Assembly: GCA_017620455.1 (NCBI GenBank)
Contig: JAFZQK010000022.1
Span: forward strand, 10,814 to 74,813
Origin: Clostridia bacterium
GTDB taxonomy: Bacteria; Bacillota_A; Clostridia; Christensenellales; Aristaeellaceae
Reading direction: 5' to 3'
Length of the DNA stretch: 64,000 nt
Both the position numbers and the translations under genes were made by a program. Below are positions 25,671 to 34,038 of the stretch, one piece after another. Each line of letters begins with the position of its first letter. The stretch's first letter is position 1. Below the pieces are notes generated by a model, which did no database searches, had not been told where the DNA came from, and was given only the letters and a program-made list of their open reading frames with translations.

Positions 25671-25922
25671 ATGGGGATCGGCGAATGGATCGCCGCGGGC
25701 GGGGACTGTCTGCGGCCCAGGATCATCGTGAACGGCCGGGACGAAGTGACCGTAGAGGGCCATACCGGCCTTTTTTCATATGAAACGGAGAAGATCCGGG
25801 TGCGCACGCCCAAGGGCACCGTGACCATCCTGGGAGAAGGGATGATCCTTTCCTTTTTCGGCGCGCAGGACCTGGCCGTCCGGGGCCGGGTGCATCAGAT
25901 CCTGCTGGACGGGGAACAGTGA
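25671..25922 (+). CDS. yqfC: sporulation protein YqfC
   Basis: An 83-residue YqfC-family protein (sigma-E regulon in Bacillus, function uncertain). The core RIIVNGRDEVTVEGHTGLFSY and GTVTILGEGMILSFFG are family-typical. The ATG at 25671 is chosen because GAGGTGAT, an 8-base match to the 16S 3' end, lies eight bases upstream; ATG at 25665 and GTG at 25662 are in frame but sit inside that site. Its stop overlaps the yqfD GTG by four bases. The pair is a fair marker for endospore formation. Confidence 0.88.
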   Translation: MGIGEWIAAGGDCLRPRIIVNGRDEVTVEGHTGLFSYETEKIRVRTPKGTVTILGEGMILSFFGAQDLAVRGRVHQILLDGEQ

Positions 25923-27064
25923 ACATGCGGCTCAAACGCGTGCGCTTCACCGTCCGGGGGCTGAACCTGGAAAGGCTGATGAACGAAGCGGGGAAACGGA
26001 AGATCCGTTTCATGCGGGTGGCGAAAAAAGGAAATCGGACGGCGGAGATCACCTGCACGGAAAAAGACTGGCGGACGCTGTCGGCCCTGGCCCGGAAGAA
26101 GGGGTATGAAACGGGGGAAGCCCGCCCCGTGGGATGGCTGCGGTGGCTGCGGTTTTTGGGGGCGCGGTGGGGGCTGCTCGCCGGCGCGGTGCTGGGGGCC
26201 GTGCTGACGGCGTTTTCGCTGCGCTTTCTCTGGCGGGTGCAGATCGGAAACGCAGGGGCCTACGGGGCGGACGTGCGCGCTTTCCTGGAAGAGAAGGGCA
26301 TCCGCCCCGGCATGCTGCGTTCGGAAGTGGATCTATCCGCGCTGCGGGAGGAAATGGAGTGGCGCTGGCCTGCGGTGCAGTGGGTGCGGGCAGAATGGGC
26401 CGGGGTGACGCTGCGCATCCTCCTGGATGAAGGGGTGCGCGCGCCGCAGGTGGAAACCCGCGGGGAAAACGGGGACGTGGTGGCCGCGGAGGACGGGATC
26501 CTGCTGCGGCTGACGGTGTATGCCGGCACGCCCGCCGCAAAGGCGGGGGATCTGGTGCGCGCCGGCCAGGTGCTGATCCGGGGAGAGGAGAGGGGGCGGG
26601 ACGGGGAAGCGCATCCCGTGAAAGCCCGGGGCGAGGCCGTTGCCCGGGTCTGGGTCGCGGCGCGGTGCCGGATGCCGCTTTGGGAGGAAAAAACTTTGCC
26701 AACCGGGAAATGGCAGGGCAGATGGGTGATCGAAACGCCGTTCCTTTCCTGGAGCCCCAGGGAACAGCCGGCGTATCTTACCTGGGATCTGGAAACGGAA
26801 ACGCTGCCCCTGGGCGGCGCGTGGGCGCCGGTGCGGCTGCGCCGGGAAACGTATTGGGAGGCGGCGGCGGAAAGGACGTCCCGGGACGCGGAGGAAACCA
26901 AACGGGAATGCGCCGCCGCGGCCATGCGACTGCTCGCGGAAGCCGTTTCCGGGGATGAAACAGTTGACAAATGGATCAATTTCAGTATGATAGAGGGGGA
27001 TGCTGTACGGGCCGAGGCGGTGGCCGAAGTCCGGCGGGATATCGGGCGTTTCGTGAAAAGATAA
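25919..27064 (+). CDS. yqfD: sporulation protein YqfD
   Basis: A 381-residue membrane protein of the YqfD family. About 80 cytoplasmic residues precede one membrane helix (WGLLAGAVLGAVLTAFSL), then a larger external domain with GIRPGMLRSEVD and LDEGVRAPQV. In Bacillus it is needed for forespore engulfment-stage development. It begins at GTG 25919 in a GTGA overlap with yqfC; an ATG six bases later is the alternative. phoH follows after 18 bases, the usual order. Confidence 0.9.
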   Translation: MNMRLKRVRFTVRGLNLERLMNEAGKRKIRFMRVAKKGNRTAEITCTEKDWRTLSALARKKGYETGEARPVGWLRWLRFLGARWGLLAGAVLGAVLTAFSLRFLWRVQIGNAGAYGADVRAFLEEKGIRPGMLRSEVDLSALREEMEWRWPAVQWVRAEWAGVTLRILLDEGVRAPQVETRGENGDVVAAEDGILLRLTVYAGTPAAKAGDLVRAGQVLIRGEERGRDGEAHPVKARGEAVARVWVAARCRMPLWEEKTLPTGKWQGRWVIETPFLSWSPREQPAYLTWDLETETLPLGGAWAPVRLRRETYWEAAAERTSRDAEETKRECAAAAMRLLAEAVSGDETVDKWINFSMIEGDAVRAEAVAEVRRDIGRFVKR

Positions 27065-27082
27065 AGCGGCGGGGCGTCCGCA

Positions 27083-28069
27083 ATGACACTGAAGGAGATG
27101 CACGGATTTTTGCAGCTGACACTTGAAAATATGGAAACCTATCTTTCCCTTTTCGGCATGAACGACCGGAATATGGCGGCGCTGGAGCAGGAGCTGAACG
27201 TTTCCGTCGCCCTGCGCGGCCAGGAGCTGCACATCCAGGGCGATGAAGGCGACGTCGCGCTGGCGGAGCAGGTGATCGAAAAGCTGATCGGCATGCTGCG
27301 CCGCGGGGAATACGTGGACGCCGCCCGCATCCGCTACGCCGTCACCCTGGCCCGGGAAGGAAAGCTGGACCGGATGGAGGAGATCCTGGGGGACGTGGTG
27401 GCCATCACCCACCGGGGGCGGCGCATCCAGTGCAAGACCCTGGGGCAGCGGGAATATGTGGACGCCGTGCGGCAGAACGAACTGACCGTGGCGGTGGGCC
27501 CCGCCGGAACGGGCAAAACCTACCTGGCCATGGCCCTGGCCGTGGTGGCGCTGAAAAACAAGGAAGTGGAGCGCATCGTGCTGACCCGCCCGGCGGTGGA
27601 GGCCGGGGAAAGGCTGGGCTTCCTGCCGGGGGATATGACCCAGAAGGTGGACCCTTACCTGCGCCCGCTGTACGACGCGCTGTATGAGATCATGGGTGTG
27701 GAAAGCTATCAGCGGCTAACCGAACGGGGCACCCTGGAGGTGGCCCCGCTGGCGTTCATGCGGGGCCGCACCCTGGCGGACGCCTTTATCATCCTGGACG
27801 AAGCGCAGAACACCACCACGGAACAGATGAAGATGTTTCTGACCCGCATGGGCGCGGGCAGCAAGTGCATCGTGACCGGCGATATCTCCCAGATCGACCT
27901 GCCCAAGGGCCGCAAAAGCGGTCTGGTGGAGGCCATGGACGTGCTGCGGGACATCCCCGGGGTCAGCATCGTGGAGCTGACCGCCCGGGATGTGGTGCGC
28001 AACGACCTGGTGCAGCGGATCGTGCGGGCATACGAAGCCTATGAAACAAAGGAAGGGATGGAGCCGTGA
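27083..28069 (+). CDS. phoH: PhoH-family ATPase
   Basis: A 328-residue PhoH-like protein. A KH-like N-terminal part (residues 10 to 80) is followed by the P-loop GPAGTGKTYLA near residue 140, Walker B ILDEAQN near 239 and the arginine/sensor segment TGDISQIDLP. PhoH-family ATPases are linked to RNA metabolism and usually lie next to ybeY and yqfF as here, suggesting a shared RNA-processing role. The stop overlaps the GTG of yqfF by four bases. Confidence 0.95.
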   Translation: MTLKEMHGFLQLTLENMETYLSLFGMNDRNMAALEQELNVSVALRGQELHIQGDEGDVALAEQVIEKLIGMLRRGEYVDAARIRYAVTLAREGKLDRMEEILGDVVAITHRGRRIQCKTLGQREYVDAVRQNELTVAVGPAGTGKTYLAMALAVVALKNKEVERIVLTRPAVEAGERLGFLPGDMTQKVDPYLRPLYDALYEIMGVESYQRLTERGTLEVAPLAFMRGRTLADAFIILDEAQNTTTEQMKMFLTRMGAGSKCIVTGDISQIDLPKGRKSGLVEAMDVLRDIPGVSIVELTARDVVRNDLVQRIVRAYEAYETKEGMEP

Positions 28070-30462
28070 AGCAGCGGAAGAACGGACCGGGCAGAAAAAG
28101 GCAGAGCTTCAGCGAATACCTGAAATCCTCCCTGACGGCGCGGATGCTGCTGTGCGCCCTGGGGATCACGGTGATCCTGGCCGTGTTCGTGGCGGCCATC
28201 ATACCGGCCCGGTATAATCTGCAGCTCGGTGAGCCGTCGCCCGCCACCATCGCCGCCACCAAGGACGTGGTGGATGAAAACACCACCCGCAAGCTGCAGG
28301 ACGAAGCCGCCGCCCGGGAAACCAAATACCTGGACCAGGACGACGGGATCACGGAAGCGGTGCTCGCCGATCTGGACGAGATCTTCACCCAGCTGCGCAG
28401 CGTGATCTATTACGGCGACACCCTCCCCGGCCAGAGCGCCACGCGGATGTATTCCAAGCAGGAAAAGCAGAACGCCCGGGAGCTGCTGACGCTGGTGACG
28501 CTGAACGATCCTCAGATCACGGCGCTGCTGCACAGCAACGCCGCCGACCTGGAAAAAGCCTATGCCCTGACCTATCAGAACCTGCAATTATTCATGCAGC
28601 AGGGCGTGAAGGAAGGGAAAGAAGCCGAGACGGTGGCCGCCGTTTATCAGGTCATCAGCTACGGCAACGATTTCAGGACCCTCACCGAATGGGTGATCCG
28701 CCCGGTGCTCAACGCCTGCGTCCGGGCCAATATCCTCATCGACCAGGAAGCCACGGATGCCGCTCGGCAGGCGGCCCGGGACGCGGTGGAGCCGGTGATC
28801 TACAAGCAGGGGCAGATCATCGTGAACCGGGATGAGGAAATCACCGCCGGGCAGCTGGACATGCTTTCCAGCCTGGGCCTTCTGACCAACGGAGGCCTGG
28901 ATATGACCACGTATCTGGGCGCGGCGCTGCTGGTGATCCTGACGCTCTCGGCCATGCTGTGGCGGCTGAACAATTTGCAGCAGGATCAGGTGCTTGCCGA
29001 TACGGACTGGACGATCCTCATGTTCGTGATCCTGACGCTGGTGCTGCTTCTCAGCGTGCTTGCCCGGCTGGTGAACGCCTACATGGCGCCCATGGTGCTC
29101 TGCGCGCTGCTGTGCACCGCGCTGCTGGGGCTCAGGCCCGCGCTGGTGTGCAATACGGCGCTGACCATCCTGGTGGCGGCGCTGTGCGCCGGCGGCAGTG
29201 ATGAATACGCGGAAAAAATGGCCGTGCTGATGGTGTGCGGCCTGATCTCCGGCACGGTGGCGGCCCTGATGACCAGCCGGAAGACCGGCAGGCTCTGGAT
29301 GCTTCTGTCCGGCCTGACGGCGGCGGGAACGGATGCGGCGGTGATGATCGCTCTGGGCCTGATGACGGCCAAATCCCTGAACGGGGCGCTGATCAACGCC
29401 GCCTGGCGCGCCGGCGGCACCCTGGTGGGCACGCTTCTGTGCGTCGGGTTCCAGCCGCTGCTGGAAATGATCTTCAATCTGGCGACCCCCATGAAGCTGA
29501 TGGAATTGAGCAATCCCAATCAGCCGCTGCTGCGCCGGCTGCTTCTGGAGGCGCCGGGCACCTATCACCACTGCACCATCGTGGCCAGCCTTGCCGAAGC
29601 CGCGGCGGAGGCCATCGACGCCAATCCGCTGCTGGCCCGGGTGGGAGGGTATTATCACGATATCGGCAAGCTGAAGCGGCCTTCCTTCTTTGCGGAGAAC
29701 CAGATGGGCGGCATCAACGCCCACGACCATACCGACCCGTACGTATCCGCCGCGATCCTCACCGCCCATACCCGGGACGGCGTGGCCCTGGCCAAGCAGT
29801 ACCGGCTGCCCCGGGCGGTGCAGGACATCATCGGCGAGCACCACGGCAACACCCCCGTCATGTTCTTTTATCATAAGGCGCTGCAGATGGCGGACGGCAA
29901 GCCCGTGGATGTGAACGCCTTCCGCTACGACGGGCATCCTCCCCGGACCAAGGAGGGGGCCATCATCATGCTGTGCGATACCATCGAGGCCGCCGTGCGC
30001 ACCATGAAAAACCCCACCACCGAAGGGATCGAGGAATTCATCGTCAAGCTGGTGCGGGGCAAGCTGGAGGACGGCCAGCTCAGCGACAGCCCCCTGACGC
30101 TGCGGGATATCGACAAGATCTGCGCCGCCGCCACCCAGGTGCTGGCGGGGGTGTTCCACGAACGGATCGAATATCCGGATCTGGACGAAGTGAAGCAGCA
30201 GGCCAAACAGGACCAGATGGAAGCGGCGGAAATGGAAATGGAAAGGGAAAACGCCGTGACCATCGTGACGCCCGAAGGCAGCAAGCTGCCCAAGGTGGAG
30301 CTGACGCCCCGGGAGGCGATGCCCACCGTGACGCTGGAGGCCGCGCCGGAGGTGCGCACCGTGGCGCCGCCGCCCACGGTGACGCCCGTCGCCATCGACA
30401 CCTTAGTGAACATTGAGCCGCTGCCCAGGCAGGAGGACGGCGGACAAGAGGAAAAGCCATGA
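28066..30462 (+). CDS. 7TMR-HD (PgpH/YqfF-type) c-di-AMP phosphodiesterase
   Basis: A 798-residue polytopic protein: an N-terminal membrane helix, an extracellular 7TMR-HDED domain (residues 50 to 290), a block of about seven membrane helices (290 to 480) and a cytosolic HD domain with TYHHCTIVASLAEAA, YYHDIGKLKRP and EHHGNT. Homologues hydrolyse c-di-AMP (PgpH). Beyond the HD domain there is a tail of about 80 residues rich in Glu, Pro and Thr with no recognised domain, unusual for the family. It starts at GTG with GTGA overlap and ends with ATGA overlap to ybeY. Confidence 0.93.
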   Translation: MKQRKNGPGRKRQSFSEYLKSSLTARMLLCALGITVILAVFVAAIIPARYNLQLGEPSPATIAATKDVVDENTTRKLQDEAAARETKYLDQDDGITEAVLADLDEIFTQLRSVIYYGDTLPGQSATRMYSKQEKQNARELLTLVTLNDPQITALLHSNAADLEKAYALTYQNLQLFMQQGVKEGKEAETVAAVYQVISYGNDFRTLTEWVIRPVLNACVRANILIDQEATDAARQAARDAVEPVIYKQGQIIVNRDEEITAGQLDMLSSLGLLTNGGLDMTTYLGAALLVILTLSAMLWRLNNLQQDQVLADTDWTILMFVILTLVLLLSVLARLVNAYMAPMVLCALLCTALLGLRPALVCNTALTILVAALCAGGSDEYAEKMAVLMVCGLISGTVAALMTSRKTGRLWMLLSGLTAAGTDAAVMIALGLMTAKSLNGALINAAWRAGGTLVGTLLCVGFQPLLEMIFNLATPMKLMELSNPNQPLLRRLLLEAPGTYHHCTIVASLAEAAAEAIDANPLLARVGGYYHDIGKLKRPSFFAENQMGGINAHDHTDPYVSAAILTAHTRDGVALAKQYRLPRAVQDIIGEHHGNTPVMFFYHKALQMADGKPVDVNAFRYDGHPPRTKEGAIIMLCDTIEAAVRTMKNPTTEGIEEFIVKLVRGKLEDGQLSDSPLTLRDIDKICAAATQVLAGVFHERIEYPDLDEVKQQAKQDQMEAAEMEMERENAVTIVTPEGSKLPKVELTPREAMPTVTLEAAPEVRTVAPPPTVTPVAIDTLVNIEPLPRQEDGGQEEKP

Positions 30463-30953
30463 GCGGGCTGCTGGCGTTCGAATGGGAAGCGGAGGCGCTG
30501 CCGGGGGCGGAGGAAATGCTGCTGCGGGTGGCCGCCTGCTGCGTCCGGGCGGAAGGGATCGCCCTGCCGTGCTACGCCCAGCTGCGGGTGACGGACAATG
30601 AGGAGATCCGGAAAATCAACCGGGAATACCGCGACGTGGACCGGGCCACGGACGTGCTGTCCTTTCCATCCGTGAACGCGGACCCCGGGCGCACCCTGGG
30701 CAAACGGCAGGACCGGCTGAAAAGGGAAATGGACGAAACGGGGCGCTGCTTCCTGGGAGACATCGTGATCTCTCTGGAGCGCGCCCGGGAACAGGCGGAG
30801 GAATACGGCCACAGCCTGAACCGGGAGCTGGCGTACCTGACCGCCCACGCCCTGTTTCACCTGATGGGATACGATCATATGAACGAAAAAGATAAAGAGA
30901 GGATGCGCGATATGGAAGAAAAGCGCTTCGGCACGCCGGGATCAGCCGGGTGA
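30459..30953 (+). CDS. ybeY: rRNA maturation endoribonuclease YbeY
   Basis: A 164-residue zinc endoribonuclease in 16S rRNA maturation and ribosome quality control. The zinc motif appears as HALFHLMGYDH (three histidines), preceded by TDVLSFP and GDIVISLERA, all family-typical. The first H-G of the usual motif is H-A here, a minor change. The stop overlaps the GTG of cdd by four bases. Confidence 0.95.
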   Translation: MSGLLAFEWEAEALPGAEEMLLRVAACCVRAEGIALPCYAQLRVTDNEEIRKINREYRDVDRATDVLSFPSVNADPGRTLGKRQDRLKREMDETGRCFLGDIVISLERAREQAEEYGHSLNRELAYLTAHALFHLMGYDHMNEKDKERMRDMEEKRFGTPGSAG

Positions 30954-31360
30954 CCGACGAAGAGCTGCTTGAGAAAGCCCGGGAAGCCATGGCCTTCTCC
31001 TATTCGCCCTATTCCCATTTCAAGGTGGGCGCGGCGCTGCTGTGCCGGGACGGGAAGATCTATACGGGCTGCAACATCGAAAACGCCTCCTACGGCGTCT
31101 CCAACTGCGCCGAACGCACGGCGCTGTTCAAGGCGGTCAGCGAGGGGGAAAAGGAATTCACCGCCATCGCCATCACCGCGGAAAAAGCGATGGCCTGGCC
31201 CTGCGGCGTGTGCCGCCAGGCGCTGTATGAATTCGCGCCGGACCTGCGGGTGATCGTGGGCTGGGAGGACCGGAAGGAAGAAGCGCTCCTGTCCGATTTG
31301 CTGCCCCACGGCTTCGGCCCCGCCAGCGGCATGACGGAGATCCTGCAGGAAAGGGAATAA
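30950..31360 (+). CDS. cdd: cytidine deaminase
   Basis: A 136-residue homotetrameric-type cytidine deaminase of pyrimidine salvage, converting cytidine and deoxycytidine to uridine forms. Zinc ligands C53 (in NCAER), C85 and C88 (in PCGVC) and catalytic E55 are all present, with NIENASYGV at the substrate site. It starts at GTG in a GTGA overlap with ybeY; no dgkA lies between them, unlike in Bacillus. era follows after four bases. Confidence 0.95.
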   Translation: MTDEELLEKAREAMAFSYSPYSHFKVGAALLCRDGKIYTGCNIENASYGVSNCAERTALFKAVSEGEKEFTAIAITAEKAMAWPCGVCRQALYEFAPDLRVIVGWEDRKEEALLSDLLPHGFGPASGMTEILQERE

Positions 31361-31364
31361 AAAA

Positions 31365-32264
31365 ATGACGGACAAGCAAGCGTTCCGCTCGGGCTTCGCC
31401 ACCATCGTGGGGCGGCCCAACGTGGGAAAATCCACCCTGCTCAACACCCTGGTGGGAGAAAAGGTGGCCATCACCTCCAGCCGGCCCCAAACCACCCGCA
31501 GCCGGGTGATGGGCGTGATGGGCGGCGAGAACTGCCAGATCGTCTTTGTGGATACGCCGGGGATCCACCGGCCCCGGACGAAGCTGGGGGAATACATGGT
31601 GCAGTCCATCGAGGAGGCCATGGAGGGCATCGACGCCCTGCTGGTGCTGGTGGATGTGACCGCCATCGGGCCCCATGACCGCGCCATCGTGGAGGACATG
31701 AGCCGGAAAAAGGTATACAAGCTGCTGGTGCTCAACAAGATCGACCTGGTGGAGCCCCAGGCCCTGCTGGGGATCATTGATTCCTTCAGGGACTGCAAAT
31801 ACGACGGCATCATCCCCGTCAGCGCCCGCACCGGGGACGGGGTGGAGCAGCTGAAAAAGGAGCTGACCGCCCATCTGCCGGAGGGGCCCAAATATTTCCC
31901 CGACGACATGCTCACCGATCAGCCGGAAAGGGACATCTGCGCCGAGCTGATCCGGGAAAAAGCCCTGCGGAACCTGCGGGACGAGGTGCCCCACGGCATC
32001 GGCGTGGAAATGATGGCGGTAAAGAAAATCAACGATCATTTCACGGAGATCGACGCCACCATTTACTGCGAACGCGCTTCCCACAAGGGCATCATCATCG
32101 GCAAGAAGGGCGCCATGCTGCAGAAGATCGGCGCGGAGGCCCGGGCGGATATCGAACGGCTGCTGGATACCCATGTGAACCTGCAGCTGTGGGTGAAGGT
32201 GCGTCCCGGCTGGCGGGACAGCGCCGAGGACCTGAAAACCCTGGGATACGTGCAGAATCGGTAA
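31365..32264 (+). CDS. era: ribosome assembly GTPase Era
   Basis: A 299-residue GTPase for 30S maturation. G1 is GRPNVGKS (16 to 23), G3 DTPGIHRPRTKLG, G4 NKID, and the C-terminal KH domain shows KGIIIGKKGAMLQKIG, which binds the 3' end of 16S rRNA. It ends the yqfC-era run; the usual recO does not follow. Directly after it comes the six-stem region, whose second stem is a good terminator for this operon. Confidence 0.96.
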   Translation: MTDKQAFRSGFATIVGRPNVGKSTLLNTLVGEKVAITSSRPQTTRSRVMGVMGGENCQIVFVDTPGIHRPRTKLGEYMVQSIEEAMEGIDALLVLVDVTAIGPHDRAIVEDMSRKKVYKLLVLNKIDLVEPQALLGIIDSFRDCKYDGIIPVSARTGDGVEQLKKELTAHLPEGPKYFPDDMLTDQPERDICAELIREKALRNLRDEVPHGIGVEMMAVKKINDHFTEIDATIYCERASHKGIIIGKKGAMLQKIGAEARADIERLLDTHVNLQLWVKVRPGWRDSAEDLKTLGYVQNR

Positions 32265-32298
32265 ACATGGTGTCGAAAATTCTGTTTTCGACACCATG

Positions 32299-32333
32299 CG
32301 AAAAAAGCGGAAGAAAGGATTCCGCTTTTTTCG
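32299..32333 (+). terminator. terminator of the era operon
   Basis: The 14-bp second stem, CGAAAAAAGCGGAA with TTCCGCTTTTTTCG around a 7-base loop, has a GC core followed by six T and so should work as a rho-independent terminator. Its symmetric A-run makes it potentially bidirectional. Confidence 0.75.
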
Positions 32334-32467
32334 ATGCATCAATTTCTTGCAAAATGGCATTTTCGCAAGCGGAAACGCTCATTTTGCGGCCAGAAATTGA
32401 TGTCCCCATCGAAAGACTGCTTCAGCTGACTTTCGATGGCAGGGTGTCGACAAAGTGGACACCCTGT

Positions 32468-32501
32468 AATGGACGATCTGTTCAAAGATCGTCCATTTTT
32501 T
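32468..32501 (+). terminator. terminator-like sixth stem
   Basis: AATGGACGATC (32468-32478) pairs with GATCGTCCATT (32487-32497) and T-run 32496-32501 follows. It would end any transcript crossing the stem array and insulates the next promoter, whose -35 starts three bases later. Confidence 0.75.
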
Positions 32502-32503
32502 GC

Positions 32504-32532
32504 TTGTTTTGCGGCGGGATATATGATATACT
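32504..32532 (+). promoter_or_regulatory. promoter of the transporter-hydrolase pair
   Basis: TTGTTT (32504-32509), 17-base spacer, TATACT (32527-32532) with a TG one base before it (extended -10). It gives a leader of about 50 bases. Confidence 0.75.
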
Positions 32533-32589
32533 GTATTTATCAGAGCAGAATAAAGGCGAGTCTTCGCCGATCATGAGAGGGGTATGAAT

Positions 32590-34038
32590 GTGGAAATAAG
32601 GAAAAAACCTGTCACCCGGAAAATCATCTGGTGCTTTGCCATCGGTCAGCTGGGCTGGTCCCTTTTGAGCGCTTTGATTTCCAGCTTTCTGGTGGCGTTC
32701 TATCAGCCGGATCTTACGGCTGAAAACCCCATCAACATCATTTTCATTCCCCAGGGCCGGGTGATCCTGGGCATACTGACCATCCTGGGGGCCATCACCG
32801 CTTTCGGCCGGATCTTCGATGCGGTGACGGATCCGTGGATCGCCTCAAAATCGGATCGCAGCAAGGCGAAGGACGGGCGGCGCATCCCCTTCATGCGCAT
32901 CGCCGCCGTTCCGTTCGCCGCCGCCACCATCCTTACCTTCTGGTGCCCCATTCAGGGACAAAGCTGGGTCAATGCACTGTTCCTGTTCGTGATGCTGACG
33001 CTGTTCTATCTGTTCATGACCATGTACTGCACGCCTTATAACGCCCTGATCCCCGAACTGGGCACCGATCAGAAAACGCGCATGGCCATTTCCACTTCCA
33101 TTTCCTTCACCTTCATCGCAGGCATGGCCATCGCCTATATGGCGCCCATGGCGGGCAATATGATTCAGCCCATGGTGGGAGGGGACCGGGTGATGGCCCT
33201 GCGGCTCACCTATACCGTGATGGCTCTGATCGCGCTGGTGTGCCTGTTCGTGCCGGTGTTCACCATAAAAGAAAAGGAATACGTGACCGCGCAGCCCAGC
33301 GAATCCACCGCCCTCAAATCCGTATCGGCTACTTTCAGGAATAAGTCCTTCCGGATTTTCGTGTCCTCCGACATCGTGTATTTCCTGGGCATTACCATGT
33401 TTCAGACCGCCATGTTGTATTTCGTCACCGGCCTGCTGAAGCTGAGCGACGGCATGTCCTCCATCTATTTTGTGGGGATGACGGCGCTCTCGGTGCTGTT
33501 CTATCCGCTGGTGAGCAAGCTGACGCCGAAATTCGGAAAAAAGAAACTGATCCTGATCGCCTTCTGCATCTTTACCGTTGCTTTCGGGTATACGGCGTGC
33601 ATGGGGTCAATCCTGCCGATCCCGGCGGAAGTGCAGGGCTATATCCTTTGCGTGCTGGCCGCGCCTGCCATGGCGATTTTCGGCATCCTGCCCCAGGCGG
33701 TGGTGGCGGATATCGCCGAGGCGGATGAATTGGATACCAAGGAAAACCGCAGCGGCATGTTCTACGCCGCCCGTACGTTCTCCATGAAAATGGGCCAGGC
33801 CATCGCCATGCTGCTGGTGACTTCGCTGGGCACCATCGGCAGAGCGCCGATCCCCGCGGGCATGGAGGACAACGAAGCCGCATTGATCGAAGCGGCGAAG
33901 AACGGCACCGGCCTGGGCTATCGCCTGATCGCCATTGTGGCGGCGGTCGCCTGCATCGTGGGCGGATTGCTGTTCACAAAGTATAACGAAAAGAAGATCT
34001 ATGCCAAGATCCTCAACCGGAACGACGGGGAAGCGTGA
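32590..34038 (+). CDS. GPH-family (MFS-type) cation symporter
   Basis: A 482-residue polytopic transporter with about 12 membrane helices. FDAVTDPWIASKSDRSK near residue 80 and CTPYNALIPELG near 150 are signatures of the glycoside-pentoside-hexuronide:cation symporter family. The substrate is unknown; sugars or glycosides are typical. The start is probably GTG at 32590, because GAGG lies nine bases before it, whereas only three bases separate it from the ATG at 32584. The hydrolase gene overlaps its stop (GTGA), so transport and hydrolysis of one compound are plausible. GC is somewhat lower than in neighbouring genes. Confidence 0.88.
   Translation: MEIRKKPVTRKIIWCFAIGQLGWSLLSALISSFLVAFYQPDLTAENPINIIFIPQGRVILGILTILGAITAFGRIFDAVTDPWIASKSDRSKAKDGRRIPFMRIAAVPFAAATILTFWCPIQGQSWVNALFLFVMLTLFYLFMTMYCTPYNALIPELGTDQKTRMAISTSISFTFIAGMAIAYMAPMAGNMIQPMVGGDRVMALRLTYTVMALIALVCLFVPVFTIKEKEYVTAQPSESTALKSVSATFRNKSFRIFVSSDIVYFLGITMFQTAMLYFVTGLLKLSDGMSSIYFVGMTALSVLFYPLVSKLTPKFGKKKLILIAFCIFTVAFGYTACMGSILPIPAEVQGYILCVLAAPAMAIFGILPQAVVADIAEADELDTKENRSGMFYAARTFSMKMGQAIAMLLVTSLGTIGRAPIPAGMEDNEAALIEAAKNGTGLGYRLIAIVAAVACIVGGLLFTKYNEKKIYAKILNRNDGEA

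Larger units (their letters stand above)
32266..32501 (+). other. six consecutive perfect stems, possible structured RNA
   Basis: Between era and the transporter promoter, 236 bases hold six non-overlapping stems: 32266-32298 (14 bp), 32299-32333 (14 bp, T-rich), 32337-32402 (nested 11, 8 and 4 bp around a GAAA tetraloop at 32372-32375), 32406-32439 (10 bp), 32440-32466 (9 bp) and 32468-32497 (11 bp, followed by T). Almost every base is in a stem or its loop. Counted GC is 44%. Within the third stem CATTTTCGC at 32358 and CATTTTGC at 32380 can both pair with GCAAAATG at 32349, giving two exclusive folds. GGTGTCGA occurs in stems 1 and 5. No coding frame is convincing. No known RNA class was recognised. 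Confidence 0.7.

Noticed and set aside
32189..32587. Open frame crossing the six-stem region
   Set aside because: It begins inside era, has no ribosome site and its translation just reads through hairpin arms; no family similarity.
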